From: Limisphaerales bacterium
GTDB lineage: Bacteria > Verrucomicrobiota > Verrucomicrobiia > Limisphaerales > UBA11358
Direction of reading: 5' to 3'
DNA: 8,003 nt
Assembly: GCA_027451565.1 (NCBI GenBank)
Contig: DAIDJC010000158.1
Coordinates: 1-8,003 of the forward strand
This document shows positions 1 through 6,688 of the stretch, piece after piece (the first letter of the stretch is position 1; each line of letters opens with the position of its first letter). Made by a program: the position numbers and the translations under genes. The notes beneath the pieces are model-generated. The model had not been told where the DNA came from, did not search any database, and was given only the letters and a program-made list of their open reading frames with translations.

Positions 1-15
1 AAATCAAACTGATTT
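1..15. repeat. Short AT-rich inverted repeat at window edge
   Basis: Bases 1-6 (AAATCA) and 10-15 (TGATTT) are perfect reverse complements around a 3-base AAC loop. The element touches the window edge, so it may be the right part of a longer structure, such as a terminator of an upstream gene. With only 6 AT-rich pairs visible, and no T-run directly after it, chance is a real alternative. Confidence 0.25.
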
Positions 16-20
16 GTCAC

Positions 21-49
21 TTGACTATTTCAATTTGGATCCCTAAAAT
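21..49 (+). promoter_or_regulatory. Probable sigma70-type promoter for accBC
   Basis: A -35 box TTGACT (21-26) and a -10 box TAAAAT (44-49) are separated by exactly 17 bp, and each matches 5 of 6 bases of the housekeeping consensus. Transcription would begin near 56-57, giving accB a leader of about 100 nt. The region is AT-rich and points towards accB with no gene between. This is the best promoter in the window. The start site is inferred from sequence alone. Confidence 0.65.
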
Positions 50-65
50 TTAACCATAATTTAAC
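47..65. repeat. Phased direct repeat AATTTAAC
   Basis: The 8-mer AATTTAAC occurs at 47-54 and again at 58-65, 11 bp apart, so both copies face the same side of the helix. The first copy overlaps the predicted -10 box and the second covers the predicted transcription start. A shorter TTTAAC recurs at 141-146. This could be a pair of regulator half-sites. In such AT-rich DNA, coincidence is also possible. Confidence 0.35.
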
Positions 66-87
66 TTGAATTGGAAACCGGTTCAAG
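65..87. promoter_or_regulatory. Interrupted inverted repeat CTTGAA-N11-TTCAAG in accB leader
   Basis: CTTGAA (65-70) and TTCAAG (82-87) are perfect inverted arms around 11 bases. An overlapping 8-bp palindrome AACCGGTT lies at 76-83. The element sits just downstream of the predicted transcription start, where a repressor could act, or it could fold as a weak RNA hairpin. No regulator family is recognised. Confidence 0.35.
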
Positions 88-106
88 GATGTGATTAAAA
101 GAAGTA

Positions 107-122
107 AAAAACGTACGTTTTT
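107..122. promoter_or_regulatory. Perfect 16-bp palindrome, candidate operator upstream of accB
   Basis: AAAAACGTACGTTTTT reads identically on both strands with no spacer or mismatch; its centre lies between 114 and 115, and its right end is 35 bp before the accB GTG. A perfect palindrome of this size suits a dimeric DNA-binding protein. Fatty-acid synthesis genes are often controlled by such regulators (FapR and FabR are examples), but the site matches no motif I can name with confidence. In RNA it could also form a weak hairpin ending in U residues. Confidence 0.45.
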
Positions 123-157
123 GGATTAATTACTGGTTTCTTTAACGAAAAAGCACT

Positions 158-619
158 GTGGACCTCAAAGACATCAAAGCCATCATTGATTTGATGAAGA
201 AGAACTCCATAACGGAGTTTGAACTGGAGCAAAAAGACTCGAAGCTACGTCTCAAGCGAGGTGGCGCCATTGGGTTGGCGGGCTCAGGCAGCGACGAACC
301 CAATATGCCGGCGCCCGCACCCCTGGCACCGCCTTTGGTTCCGGTGCCAGCTTTGCCGGCGCCTGCAGCAAATACAGGCGAGGTGGAAATCAAATCACCA
401 ATGATAGGAACTTTTTATCGTTCACCATCTCCGGAGTCCGCCCCTTATGTGGACATTGGAACCGAGGTGAATGCGGACACCGTTGTGGCGATCATCGAAG
501 CAATGAAAGTCATGAATGAAATCAAGTCCGAGCTTCGGGGCGTAATCACCCAAATGTTGGTCGAAAACGGCAAGCCTGTTGAGTTTGGTCAACCTTTGTT
601 CAAAATCCGCCCCTCCTGA
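158..619 (+). CDS. accB: Biotin carboxyl carrier protein of acetyl-CoA carboxylase (AccB)
   Basis: AccB carries biotin covalently and shuttles the carboxyl group from biotin carboxylase to the carboxyltransferase in the first committed step of fatty-acid synthesis. The 153-aa protein has the usual layout: an N-terminal helical region (1-35), a Pro/Ala-rich flexible linker (about 45-73, PAPAPLAPP-like) and a biotinyl/lipoyl domain (about 76-152). The biotinylation motif EAMKVMNEI places the modified lysine at K117. The SPSPESAPY stretch (89-97) corresponds to the 'thumb' typical of acetyl-CoA carboxylase BCCPs. The start is GTG, chosen because MDLKDIKAIIDLMKKN matches the family N-terminus. 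No Shine-Dalgarno sequence is evident. accC follows after 18 bp, so the two are almost certainly one operon, probably transcribed from the promoter at 21-49. Confidence 0.96.
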   Translation: MDLKDIKAIIDLMKKNSITEFELEQKDSKLRLKRGGAIGLAGSGSDEPNMPAPAPLAPPLVPVPALPAPAANTGEVEIKSPMIGTFYRSPSPESAPYVDIGTEVNADTVVAIIEAMKVMNEIKSELRGVITQMLVENGKPVEFGQPLFKIRPS

Positions 620-637
620 ACGGCGCACCCCTTCAAC

Positions 638-2020
638 ATGTTCGAAAAAGTCCTGGTAGCCAACCGCGGCGAAATTGCCGTACGCATCATTCGCGCCTGC
701 AAAGAATTGAATATCCGCACCGTGGCGGTTTATTCCGAGGTGGACGCCAATTCCATGCACGTCCAAATGGCGGATGAAGCCATCTGCATCGGCAAATCCC
801 CATCCTCCGAAAGCTATTTGCGCATAGACCGCATCATCAGTGCGGCTGAGATTGCCGATGTGGATGCGATTCACCCCGGCTATGGATTTTTATCCGAGAA
901 CGCCCATTTTGCCGAGGTTTGCGAGAGTTGCAACATTCGGTTCATAGGTCCCCAGGCCCGGGCTATGAACGCCCTGTCCGACAAGGCGGTAAGCCGGGCG
1001 CTGGCCAAAAAAGCCGGCGTGGAAACCCCGCCCGGTTCCGAAGGAATCGTTGAAAAGGAGCAGGATGCCCTGATTGTGGCCAAAAGGATTGGGTACCCCG
1101 TCATGATCAAGGCCGTGGCGGGAGGCGGCGGTCGGGGAATGCGCATAGCGCACAACGACATTTCATTGGTCAAGGGTTTTCATACCGCTCGCGCCGAAGC
1201 CGAAAAGGCCTTTGGCAACTCGGGCGTTTACATCGAAAAATTCATCGAGAATCCGCATCATATTGAAATCCAGATCCTTGGAGACTCCAAAGGAAAGATC
1301 ATCCACCTGGGGGAACGAGATTGTTCGGTGCAGCGCAGGAACCAGAAATTGATCGAGGAATCACCCTCTCCGCTGCTCGAGAACCGTTTTAAGAAATTGA
1401 GGGAAAAGATTGGCAAGGCGGCTGTGCGAATTGCCGAGGCGGCCCGTTACACCAATGCGGGCACCGTGGAATTCATCGTGGATGACCATGGCAACTATTA
1501 CTTCCTGGAGGTAAACAAGCGGATTCAAGTGGAGCATCCCGTGACCGAAGAAGTCACCGGGGTGGACTTGGTTCGCGCCCAAATCGAGATAGCCATGGGC
1601 GAACCGTTGAGGATATCGCAGGGCGACATTGAAATAAAAGGTCACGCGATTGAATGCCGGATCAATGCGGAAGACCCATTTGATGATTTTCGCCCCAGCC
1701 CGGGCCGGATTGAGATGTATTACCAGCCTGGGGGGCGCGGCGTGAGGATGGAAACCCATGCTTATGCGGGCTACACCATACCGCCCACGTACGATTCCAT
1801 GATAGGCAAGCTGATAGTGACCGGAAAAGACCGGAGAGACGCCATTGACCGGATGAATCGCGCCTTGAACGAATATTTGATCACAGGGGTCAAGACCACC
1901 ATTTCCTTCCAGCAGGCGATCATGCAGGACCCCAATTTCCGGCGCGGGGTTTACTCAACCAACTTTGTGGAGCAGCTTCTGGGCGGTGCGCGGCGCGGAT
2001 TAATTGAGGAAAAAGCCTGA
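638..2020 (+). CDS. accC: Biotin carboxylase subunit of acetyl-CoA carboxylase (AccC)
   Basis: AccC uses ATP and bicarbonate to carboxylate the biotin on AccB. The 460-aa length is close to the usual 450. The N-terminal domain opens with FEKVLVANRGEIAVRIIRA and includes HPGYGFLSEN (79-88). The ATP-grasp domain has K116, K158, the glycine-rich lid GGGGRGMR (162-169), and ERDCSVQRRNQK with C229 and K237. Metal and active-site residues E278, E291, N293, R295, Q297, V298, E299 and R341 align with E. coli E276, E288, N290, R292, Q294, V295, E296 and R338. The C-terminal domain contains AGYTIPPTYDSMIGKL (377-392). One oddity is K294 in EVNKRIQVEHPVTE, where the family normally has Thr (E[MV]NTRIQVEHPVTE). 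Propionyl-CoA or pyruvate carboxylase subunits are less likely given the separate short AccB next door. Confidence 0.96.
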   Translation: MFEKVLVANRGEIAVRIIRACKELNIRTVAVYSEVDANSMHVQMADEAICIGKSPSSESYLRIDRIISAAEIADVDAIHPGYGFLSENAHFAEVCESCNIRFIGPQARAMNALSDKAVSRALAKKAGVETPPGSEGIVEKEQDALIVAKRIGYPVMIKAVAGGGGRGMRIAHNDISLVKGFHTARAEAEKAFGNSGVYIEKFIENPHHIEIQILGDSKGKIIHLGERDCSVQRRNQKLIEESPSPLLENRFKKLREKIGKAAVRIAEAARYTNAGTVEFIVDDHGNYYFLEVNKRIQVEHPVTEEVTGVDLVRAQIEIAMGEPLRISQGDIEIKGHAIECRINAEDPFDDFRPSPGRIEMYYQPGGRGVRMETHAYAGYTIPPTYDSMIGKLIVTGKDRRDAIDRMNRALNEYLITGVKTTISFQQAIMQDPNFRRGVYSTNFVEQLLGGARRGLIEEKA

Positions 2021-2023
2021 ACT

Positions 2024-2065
2024 GCGGGACGTTCGCGGGACGGAAAGCGGGATGGCGCGGGCGGG
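2024..2065 (+). repeat. Spaced GCGGG repeats downstream of accC
   Basis: GCGGGACG occurs at 2024-2031 and 2035-2042, followed by GCGGGATG (2047-2054) and GCGGGCGG (2057-2064), with starts 10-12 bp apart. This gives five GGG runs on the + strand (2026, 2037, 2049, 2059, 2063) with loops of 8, 9, 7 and 1 bases. It could form a long-loop G-quadruplex, or be a decayed tandem repeat or protein-binding array. It begins 4 bases after the accC stop. Confidence 0.4.
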
Positions 2066-2102
2066 AAGCTCCTATTTGGCAATGGTTTTTTAAATTCGTC
2101 TC

Positions 2103-2131
2103 TTGACCTTTCATCCGCCTTGGTCTTAACT
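2103..2131 (+). promoter_or_regulatory. Possible promoter for the mreB cluster
   Basis: A good -35 box TTGACC (2103-2108) is followed after 17 bp by a weak -10 box TTAACT (2126-2131, 3 of 6 matches but with both terminal T residues). Transcription would start near 2138, leaving only about 13 nt before the mreB ATG, consistent with the lack of a Shine-Dalgarno sequence. Read-through from accBC could also supply mreB, because no clear terminator lies between them. Confidence 0.4.
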
Positions 2132-2147
2132 GTGCAAGTTAGGCACA
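2131..2147. promoter_or_regulatory. Inverted repeat just before the mreB start
   Basis: TGTGC (2131-2135) and GCACA (2143-2147) are perfect inverted arms around a 7-base spacer and end 3 bp before the mreB ATG. If transcription begins upstream, as in read-through from accC, the RNA hairpin could shield the start. If it begins near 2138, the element would instead be a DNA site at the start point. The arms are only 5 bp, so chance is possible. Confidence 0.25.
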
Positions 2148-2150
2148 CTC

Positions 2151-3179
2151 ATGCTTGAGCAATTCAAAAGCTTGTTCTCCAACGATATTGGTATAGACCT
2201 TGGCACTGCAAATTCCCTTGTCTATGTGCGGGACCGCGGGATAGTCCTGCGGGAACCTTCAGTGGTGGCCATTCAAGCGGGCACAACCAACGTGATGGCA
2301 GTGGGCGAGGAGGCCAAGAGAATGCTTGGCCGCACCCCGGGCAACATTGTGGCGATCCGCCCCATGAAAGACGGCGTGATCGCCGACTTCGAGATCACCG
2401 AGGCAATGCTGCGGCACTTCATTCAGAAGGTGCATCACCGGAAGTTGATAGCCCCGAGAGTGGTGGTGGCCGTGCCATCGGGCATTACCGAAGTGGAGAA
2501 ACGGGCAGTCAAGGATTCCGCGTCCCATGCCGGGGCGCGCGAAGTCTATCTGATTGAGCAACCCATGGCCTCCGCCATTGGGGTTGGCTTGCCTGTGCAT
2601 GAACCGGCTGGAAACATGATCGTGGATATTGGCGGGGGCACCTGCGAGATCGCAATCATTTCACTGGCCGGAATCGTCTTCAGCCGCAGCCTGAGGGTTG
2701 GCGGAGACGAATTGGACACTACTATTATTGCCCACATGAAGCGTGCCTACAACATGATGATAGGTGAGCGCACCGCAGAAGAGATCAAAATTAGAATAGG
2801 CTCCGCATTTCCTTTGGAACAGGAACTGACCATGGATGTCAAGGGCCGGGACCTCAGCACAGGCCTGCCCAAGACATTGACCATCCGGTCCGAGGAAATC
2901 CGGGAAGCCTTGCAGGAACCGCTTTCGAGCATTCTGGAATCCATCCGGATCACCTTGGAACGCTGCCCTCCGGAACTGGCCTCCGATCTGGTGGATCGGG
3001 GATTGGTGATGGCCGGCGGCGGGTCATTGATCAGGGGAATAGACCGTTTGGTGGCTGGCGAGACCGGCCTGCCGGTTCATTTGGCAGAGGACCCGATGAG
3101 TGCAGTGGCGGAGGGGACGGGCCGCGTCTTGCAGGAAATTGAATTCCTCAAGCGCGTCGCAACCAACGCCAAGTATTGA
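2151..3179 (+). CDS. mreB: Rod shape-determining protein MreB (bacterial actin)
   Basis: MreB polymerises into membrane-bound filaments that direct the side-wall synthesis machinery. The 342-aa length is typical. It begins with MLEQFKSLFSND, a short amphipathic membrane-binding segment. Actin-fold motifs follow in order: phosphate-1 loop DIGIDLGTANSLVY (12-25), AVPSGITEVEKRAV (107-120), the LIEQPMASAIG helix (134-144) with the presumed catalytic E136, phosphate-2 loop VDIGGGTCEIAIIS (158-171), the nucleotide-binding ERTAEEIKIRIGSAF (206-220), and the adenosine motif LVMAGGGSLIRGID (285-298). Two small departures from common MreB sequence are Q137 (usually Glu in IEEPMA) and C165 (usually Thr in GGGTTE). 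The ATG start has no visible Shine-Dalgarno sequence. The gene leads the mreBCD-mrdA-rodA cluster. Confidence 0.97.
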   Translation: MLEQFKSLFSNDIGIDLGTANSLVYVRDRGIVLREPSVVAIQAGTTNVMAVGEEAKRMLGRTPGNIVAIRPMKDGVIADFEITEAMLRHFIQKVHHRKLIAPRVVVAVPSGITEVEKRAVKDSASHAGAREVYLIEQPMASAIGVGLPVHEPAGNMIVDIGGGTCEIAIISLAGIVFSRSLRVGGDELDTTIIAHMKRAYNMMIGERTAEEIKIRIGSAFPLEQELTMDVKGRDLSTGLPKTLTIRSEEIREALQEPLSSILESIRITLERCPPELASDLVDRGLVMAGGGSLIRGIDRLVAGETGLPVHLAEDPMSAVAEGTGRVLQEIEFLKRVATNAKY

Positions 3180-3226
3180 TTTCCTCCAGCGTTCACCTGC
3201 GCGCGGCTGGAAGGCCGCAGGGCAGG

Positions 3227-4030
3227 ATGTTCAAACAAAAAAATTATTTTGTGCCGGGTTTGGCGGTTTTGGTGGCAGTCTTATTATTAAGCCTGCCATC
3301 GGGTTCCGCCATGCGCATTCGGTGGGTGGTGGGAAGCTGGTTTCTGCCCCTTTTTGGATTCGCCTCCGCCTCACAACAAATCCCCGCAGACCTAGCGGAC
3401 ATAGCCCTGCCCCGTCATGAGCTTCTCCGCGAGATTCACTCCCTTCGCCAGCAAAACGACCAGTTGAAGATACGTGCATTCCAGGCTGATGCCTTGGAGC
3501 AGGAAAATGGACAGCTAAGAGCCCTTTTGCACTGGCAAAGCCAGGCCCCATGGCATCTCAAGGCCGCCACGGTCGTCATGAGAGACCCGGCAAACTGGTG
3601 GCGAACGGTGCAAATTGACCTGGGCAGCAGGGACGGCTTGCGCGAAAATCTTCCGGTCCTGACCCCGGATGGATTGGCCGGACGGATAAGTTGGGTCGGC
3701 ATCAACAGTTCCCAAGTGCTTTTGCTGGGGGATCCCAATTGCCGGGTTTCAGCCCAGGTGATGGATCCACCCGGAGATGTGGGAATTCTGGGTGTCGGCG
3801 GCCCGTTGGACTCGTCGCTGCTGGATTTGAATTATTTGCCCGGAGACGCCGGCCTTAAACCGGGGCAGAACGTGGTGACCAGCGGTTTGGGAGGCGTTTT
3901 TCCCCGGGGCATTCCCATTGGCAAAATTGCCGACTTCCAAACCTTGGAATATGGGCTCACAACCCAGGCACGCGTCAAGCTGAACGTGGACCTGGGCGCC
4001 TTGGATCATGTTTTCGTTCTCTTTCCCTGA
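3227..4030 (+). CDS. mreC: Rod shape-determining protein MreC
   Basis: MreC is a periplasmic scaffold, anchored by one helix, that links MreB/MreD to PBP2 and activates it. From ATG 3227 the protein has 267 aa: short cytoplasmic MFKQKNYF, a transmembrane helix (about 8-24), a periplasmic coiled coil rich in Leu, Glu and Gln (about 62-102, LLREIHSLRQQNDQL), then the paired beta-barrel domains. Typical family strings include VVMRDPANWW (116-125), LTPDGLAGRI (145-154), LLLGDPNCRVSAQV (165-178) and VTSGLGGVFPRGIPIGKI (217-234). The same frame is open from a TTG at 3176 that overlaps the mreB stop, which would add 17 residues (MISSSVHLRAAGRPQGR) without family character. I prefer 3227, preceded by AGGGCAGG, because it gives the usual short tail before the membrane helix. 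Confidence 0.93.
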   Translation: MFKQKNYFVPGLAVLVAVLLLSLPSGSAMRIRWVVGSWFLPLFGFASASQQIPADLADIALPRHELLREIHSLRQQNDQLKIRAFQADALEQENGQLRALLHWQSQAPWHLKAATVVMRDPANWWRTVQIDLGSRDGLRENLPVLTPDGLAGRISWVGINSSQVLLLGDPNCRVSAQVMDPPGDVGILGVGGPLDSSLLDLNYLPGDAGLKPGQNVVTSGLGGVFPRGIPIGKIADFQTLEYGLTTQARVKLNVDLGALDHVFVLFP

Positions 4031-4034
4031 AGCC

Positions 4035-4589
4035 ATGAACCTGACCCAAACCACCATCCTGCTGGTATTTGCCTTTCTGGCCGTCTTTGCGGAATCGGCT
4101 TTGTCGGGGTTCAGGACTTTCCTGGGCGCCCAGCCGGATTTATTGCCGGCTTTGATGGTTTACGCCGCCTTGTGCCTGGATATTTGGACTGTGACAGCGC
4201 TGGCGGTGCTCGGCGGGGTGGGTTTCGACACGCTATCGGCCAATCAGTTGGGGGCAAGCATTCTCCCCTTGTTGCTGGTGGGAATCCTTATTTTTGCGCG
4301 CCGGGACCTTATCCTGCGCAGCCTGCCATTTGCCCAATGCGTGCTGGGCGGCGCAGCCTGCGCCATCGTCCCGGCCCTGACTTTGGTTTTACTTTTGAAT
4401 GAGGGCAGCCAACCCCTTCTAGGTTGGGGATCCCTTTGGCAGTGGCTGGTAATGATCGTGGTCGGCGCGGCGGTCACGCCGGGTTTGTTTATGTTTTTTG
4501 AGTGGTGCAACCAGGCCCTGGGTTACCCGCCCGCCAAGGAATTCAGTTTCCGGCCTGACAGGGAAATACTTCGGGACCGGAACAAATGA
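4035..4589 (+). CDS. mreD: Rod shape-determining protein MreD
   Basis: MreD is an integral inner-membrane component of the elongasome that acts with MreC. From ATG 4035 the protein has 184 aa with about five to six hydrophobic helices (near 6-21, 36-62, 72-88, 97-121 and 134-154) and a charged cytoplasmic C-terminus (FRPDREILRDRNK). Family features are QPDLLPALMVYAALC (33-47) and the DTLSANQLG segment (65-73), plus its place between mreC and mrdA. An in-frame ATG at 4008 would overlap mreC by 23 bp and add MFSFSFPEA. I favour 4035, four bases after the mreC stop. MreD sequences diverge strongly, so the call rests on topology and synteny. Confidence 0.9.
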   Translation: MNLTQTTILLVFAFLAVFAESALSGFRTFLGAQPDLLPALMVYAALCLDIWTVTALAVLGGVGFDTLSANQLGASILPLLLVGILIFARRDLILRSLPFAQCVLGGAACAIVPALTLVLLLNEGSQPLLGWGSLWQWLVMIVVGAAVTPGLFMFFEWCNQALGYPPAKEFSFRPDREILRDRNK

Positions 4590-4642
4590 GCGCGCCAAAG
4601 CCATTTCAGCCCTGCACCTTGTTATTGAACAAAGCTCAATGA
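4586..4642 (+). CDS. Possible 18-residue coupling ORF between mreD and mrdA
   Basis: The ATG (4586-4588) overlaps the mreD stop as ATGA. The frame reads MSAPKPFQPCTLLLNKAQ and stops with TGA at 4640-4642, three bases before the mrdA ATG. It fills the intergenic gap almost exactly, so ribosomes finishing mreD could reinitiate, cross the gap and reload at mrdA. No homology or ribosome-binding site is evident. It may be an accident of a short stop-free gap. Confidence 0.25.
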   Translation: MSAPKPFQPCTLLLNKAQ

Positions 4643-4645
4643 GCC

Positions 4646-6688
4646 ATGTTGATTTTTGACGAATTAAAAAAGAATGACCCGCAACTGAGGCTGGTGGCCC
4701 TGGTTTTGGTCGCAGGCTTCCTGACACTGCTCACCGGGCTTTGGTGGGTCCAGGTGGTCACGTCGCGCAAATACCAAACCCACCAGGAAACCCAGGCCTA
4801 CCGAACCATCCGGATCCCTGCCATTCGCGGGAAAATCCTGGACAGGGAAGGCCGTGTTTTGGCTGAAAACCGTCCGCGCTACAACCTGTGTGTTTACTTT
4901 GATGACTTGGGCGGCGCCTTTCAGCAGGAATACGACCGACTGCGGCCCCAGCCGGTGGCGACATCCGGCGGCATAGGCTGGAAATTCTGGCGCCGCTCCT
5001 CTTCCAGCCACCTCAACCGGATGCGGTTAAGCCGGGCGCAAATAGATGCCCTGACATGGCAGGCGCGATTCAATGTGGTGGATGAAATCTGTCGGCGGGT
5101 GGGCGCCCAGTTGGGCGTTTCGCTGCCCCTGGATCCCAAGCGTTTTGTGCGCAGTTACGAGGAGGAGCGGGCCATGCCGTTTGTCATCATGCCCAACCTC
5201 AACGACGCCCAGATGGCGCGTTTTGAGGAGAACCAGCAGGACGACCATGGCGTGAACCTTCAGTTGCTGGCTGTCCGCTATTATCCCTATCACACCACGG
5301 CCGCCCACGTTTTAGGGGAAATGCAGCAGGACAACCAGTCCGCCGCAGGCGAAGATTCCTTTTTCAATTATCGTCTGCCTGATTACCGGGGTGTGACCGG
5401 TGTGGAGGCGATTTACGATGACCAGTTGCATGGCCACGCCGGAATGGATTCAGTCCTGGTGAACAGCCAGGGGCTTCGCCAGTCCGAGGTGGTGGTAAGC
5501 CAGCCTGAGGCCGGGGAAAATCTGGTGTTGACCCTGGACCTGGACATCCAGCAGGCTGCAGAATCCTCCATACTGAAGAATCAGGGACCCAATGCCTCCG
5601 CCTCCGCCGTGGTCATGGAGGTGCATAGCGGCGACGTCCTGGCACTGGCATCATCCCCCACCTTTGATCCCAATGATTTTGCCCAGGGCATCACCGCCGC
5701 GAAATACAAGGAAATCCAACAGCTTACCGCTGAAAAAAACCGGGCCACCATTGAAAATTACGCGCCTGGGTCCATCTTCAAAACCGTCGTTGCGCTGGCA
5801 GCCTTGGAGCGCGGGTTAAATCCGCATGCGATTTATGATGTCCAGGAAAACCCGGAACGGCCGGGGCGCGGCTGTATTTACATCGGCCGGCGTAAAATCG
5901 AGGACACGGCGCCGCCAGGCCCGTATGATTTTGAAAAAGCCTTCATGCATTCCAGCAACGCATATTTCATCACAAACGGCCTGAGGGCGGGCGTGGAAAA
6001 CATCATACGGATGGGCGACCGCTTTCATCTGGGCGAACGCACCGGGTTGCTGCCCCACCAGGAAACCGCCGGCGAATTTCCAACCCTGGCCCGCGTCACT
6101 GCACCCGAATGGCGCGCAGGCGACACGGCCAACCTGTGCATCGGCCAGGGAGAAATTGCCGTCACCCCGATTCAAATGGCGGTGCTCATCTCCGCCATTG
6201 CAAACGGCGGGTCTGTGTTGTGGCCGCAACTGGTGGACCATTTTGAATCCATGGACACGCCCCCGGCGCCCAATCCATCCCGGTTCTCCGCCGGCCTGGT
6301 ACGGGATGAATTAAACGTCAGCGCCAGGAGTCTCCAGGTGGTTCGCCATGCCATGCTGGCAGACGTTCAGTCACAAGGAGGTTCCGGAACCCGGGCCGCC
6401 GTGCCCGGATTTGAAATCTGCGGCAAAACCGGCACCGCCCAAATCCAGGATGTCCACAACCGGACAGTGGGCCATAATTATTGGTTCGCCTCTTTTGCCC
6501 CCTACGAAAACCCCAAATACGCCGTCGTGGTGATGGTGCAATCCTATGTGGAGGGCGGATCAGGCGGTTTGGTCTGCGGACCGATTGCCCATGATATTTA
6601 CGAGGAAATCATCCAGAAAACCGCCGCCCCGAACAGTCTGGCCAATCGCAAAGTAAAACCAAACAGCCTCCCATCTCCGCCCCTATGA
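4646..6688 (+). CDS. mrdA: Penicillin-binding protein 2, elongasome transpeptidase (MrdA)
   Basis: This class B penicillin-binding protein crosslinks new peptidoglycan in the side wall as partner of RodA. The 680-aa protein has a short cytoplasmic tail, one transmembrane helix (about 15-38), and the pedestal region with IPAIRGKILDREGRVLAENRP (57-77). The dimerisation region ends in RGVTGVEAIYDDQLHG (248-263), and the transpeptidase domain spans about 293-657. Catalytic motifs are complete: S376-I-F-K379, S436-S-N438 and K594-T-G596, with GDTANLCIGQGEIAVTPIQMA (492-512) between the last two. The N-terminal domain includes a Ser/Arg-rich stretch (about 110-130, WKFWRRSSSS), and the C-terminus ends in a polar Pro/Asn tail (about 660-680). 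The division paralogue FtsI is less likely, because the RodA neighbour and mre context indicate PBP2. The ATG has no Shine-Dalgarno sequence. Confidence 0.95.
   Translation: MLIFDELKKNDPQLRLVALVLVAGFLTLLTGLWWVQVVTSRKYQTHQETQAYRTIRIPAIRGKILDREGRVLAENRPRYNLCVYFDDLGGAFQQEYDRLRPQPVATSGGIGWKFWRRSSSSHLNRMRLSRAQIDALTWQARFNVVDEICRRVGAQLGVSLPLDPKRFVRSYEEERAMPFVIMPNLNDAQMARFEENQQDDHGVNLQLLAVRYYPYHTTAAHVLGEMQQDNQSAAGEDSFFNYRLPDYRGVTGVEAIYDDQLHGHAGMDSVLVNSQGLRQSEVVVSQPEAGENLVLTLDLDIQQAAESSILKNQGPNASASAVVMEVHSGDVLALASSPTFDPNDFAQGITAAKYKEIQQLTAEKNRATIENYAPGSIFKTVVALAALERGLNPHAIYDVQENPERPGRGCIYIGRRKIEDTAPPGPYDFEKAFMHSSNAYFITNGLRAGVENIIRMGDRFHLGERTGLLPHQETAGEFPTLARVTAPEWRAGDTANLCIGQGEIAVTPIQMAVLISAIANGGSVLWPQLVDHFESMDTPPAPNPSRFSAGLVRDELNVSARSLQVVRHAMLADVQSQGGSGTRAAVPGFEICGKTGTAQIQDVHNRTVGHNYWFASFAPYENPKYAVVVMVQSYVEGGSGGLVCGPIAHDIYEEIIQKTAAPNSLANRKVKPNSLPSPPL

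Noticed and set aside
422..874. Minus-strand open frame of 150 codons across the accB-accC junction
   Set aside because: It is antisense to the conserved biotinyl domain and the AccC N-terminus, and the translation shows no recognisable domain.
1340..1342. AccC N235 in QRRNQK where E. coli has His
   Set aside because: Asn at this place is common in other biotin-dependent carboxylases such as propionyl-CoA carboxylase alpha subunits, so it is not unusual.
2066..2095. T6 run (2086-2091) as a rho-independent terminator after accC
   Set aside because: No GC-rich hairpin directly precedes the T-run; the only nearby stem is 3 bp (GGA-AGC-TCC).
3176..3226. TTG start giving MreC a 17-residue extension
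   Set aside because: The extension is polar and would precede an already normal MreC N-terminus at ATG 3227, which has a purine-rich upstream sequence. It is kept only as a note on possible coupling.
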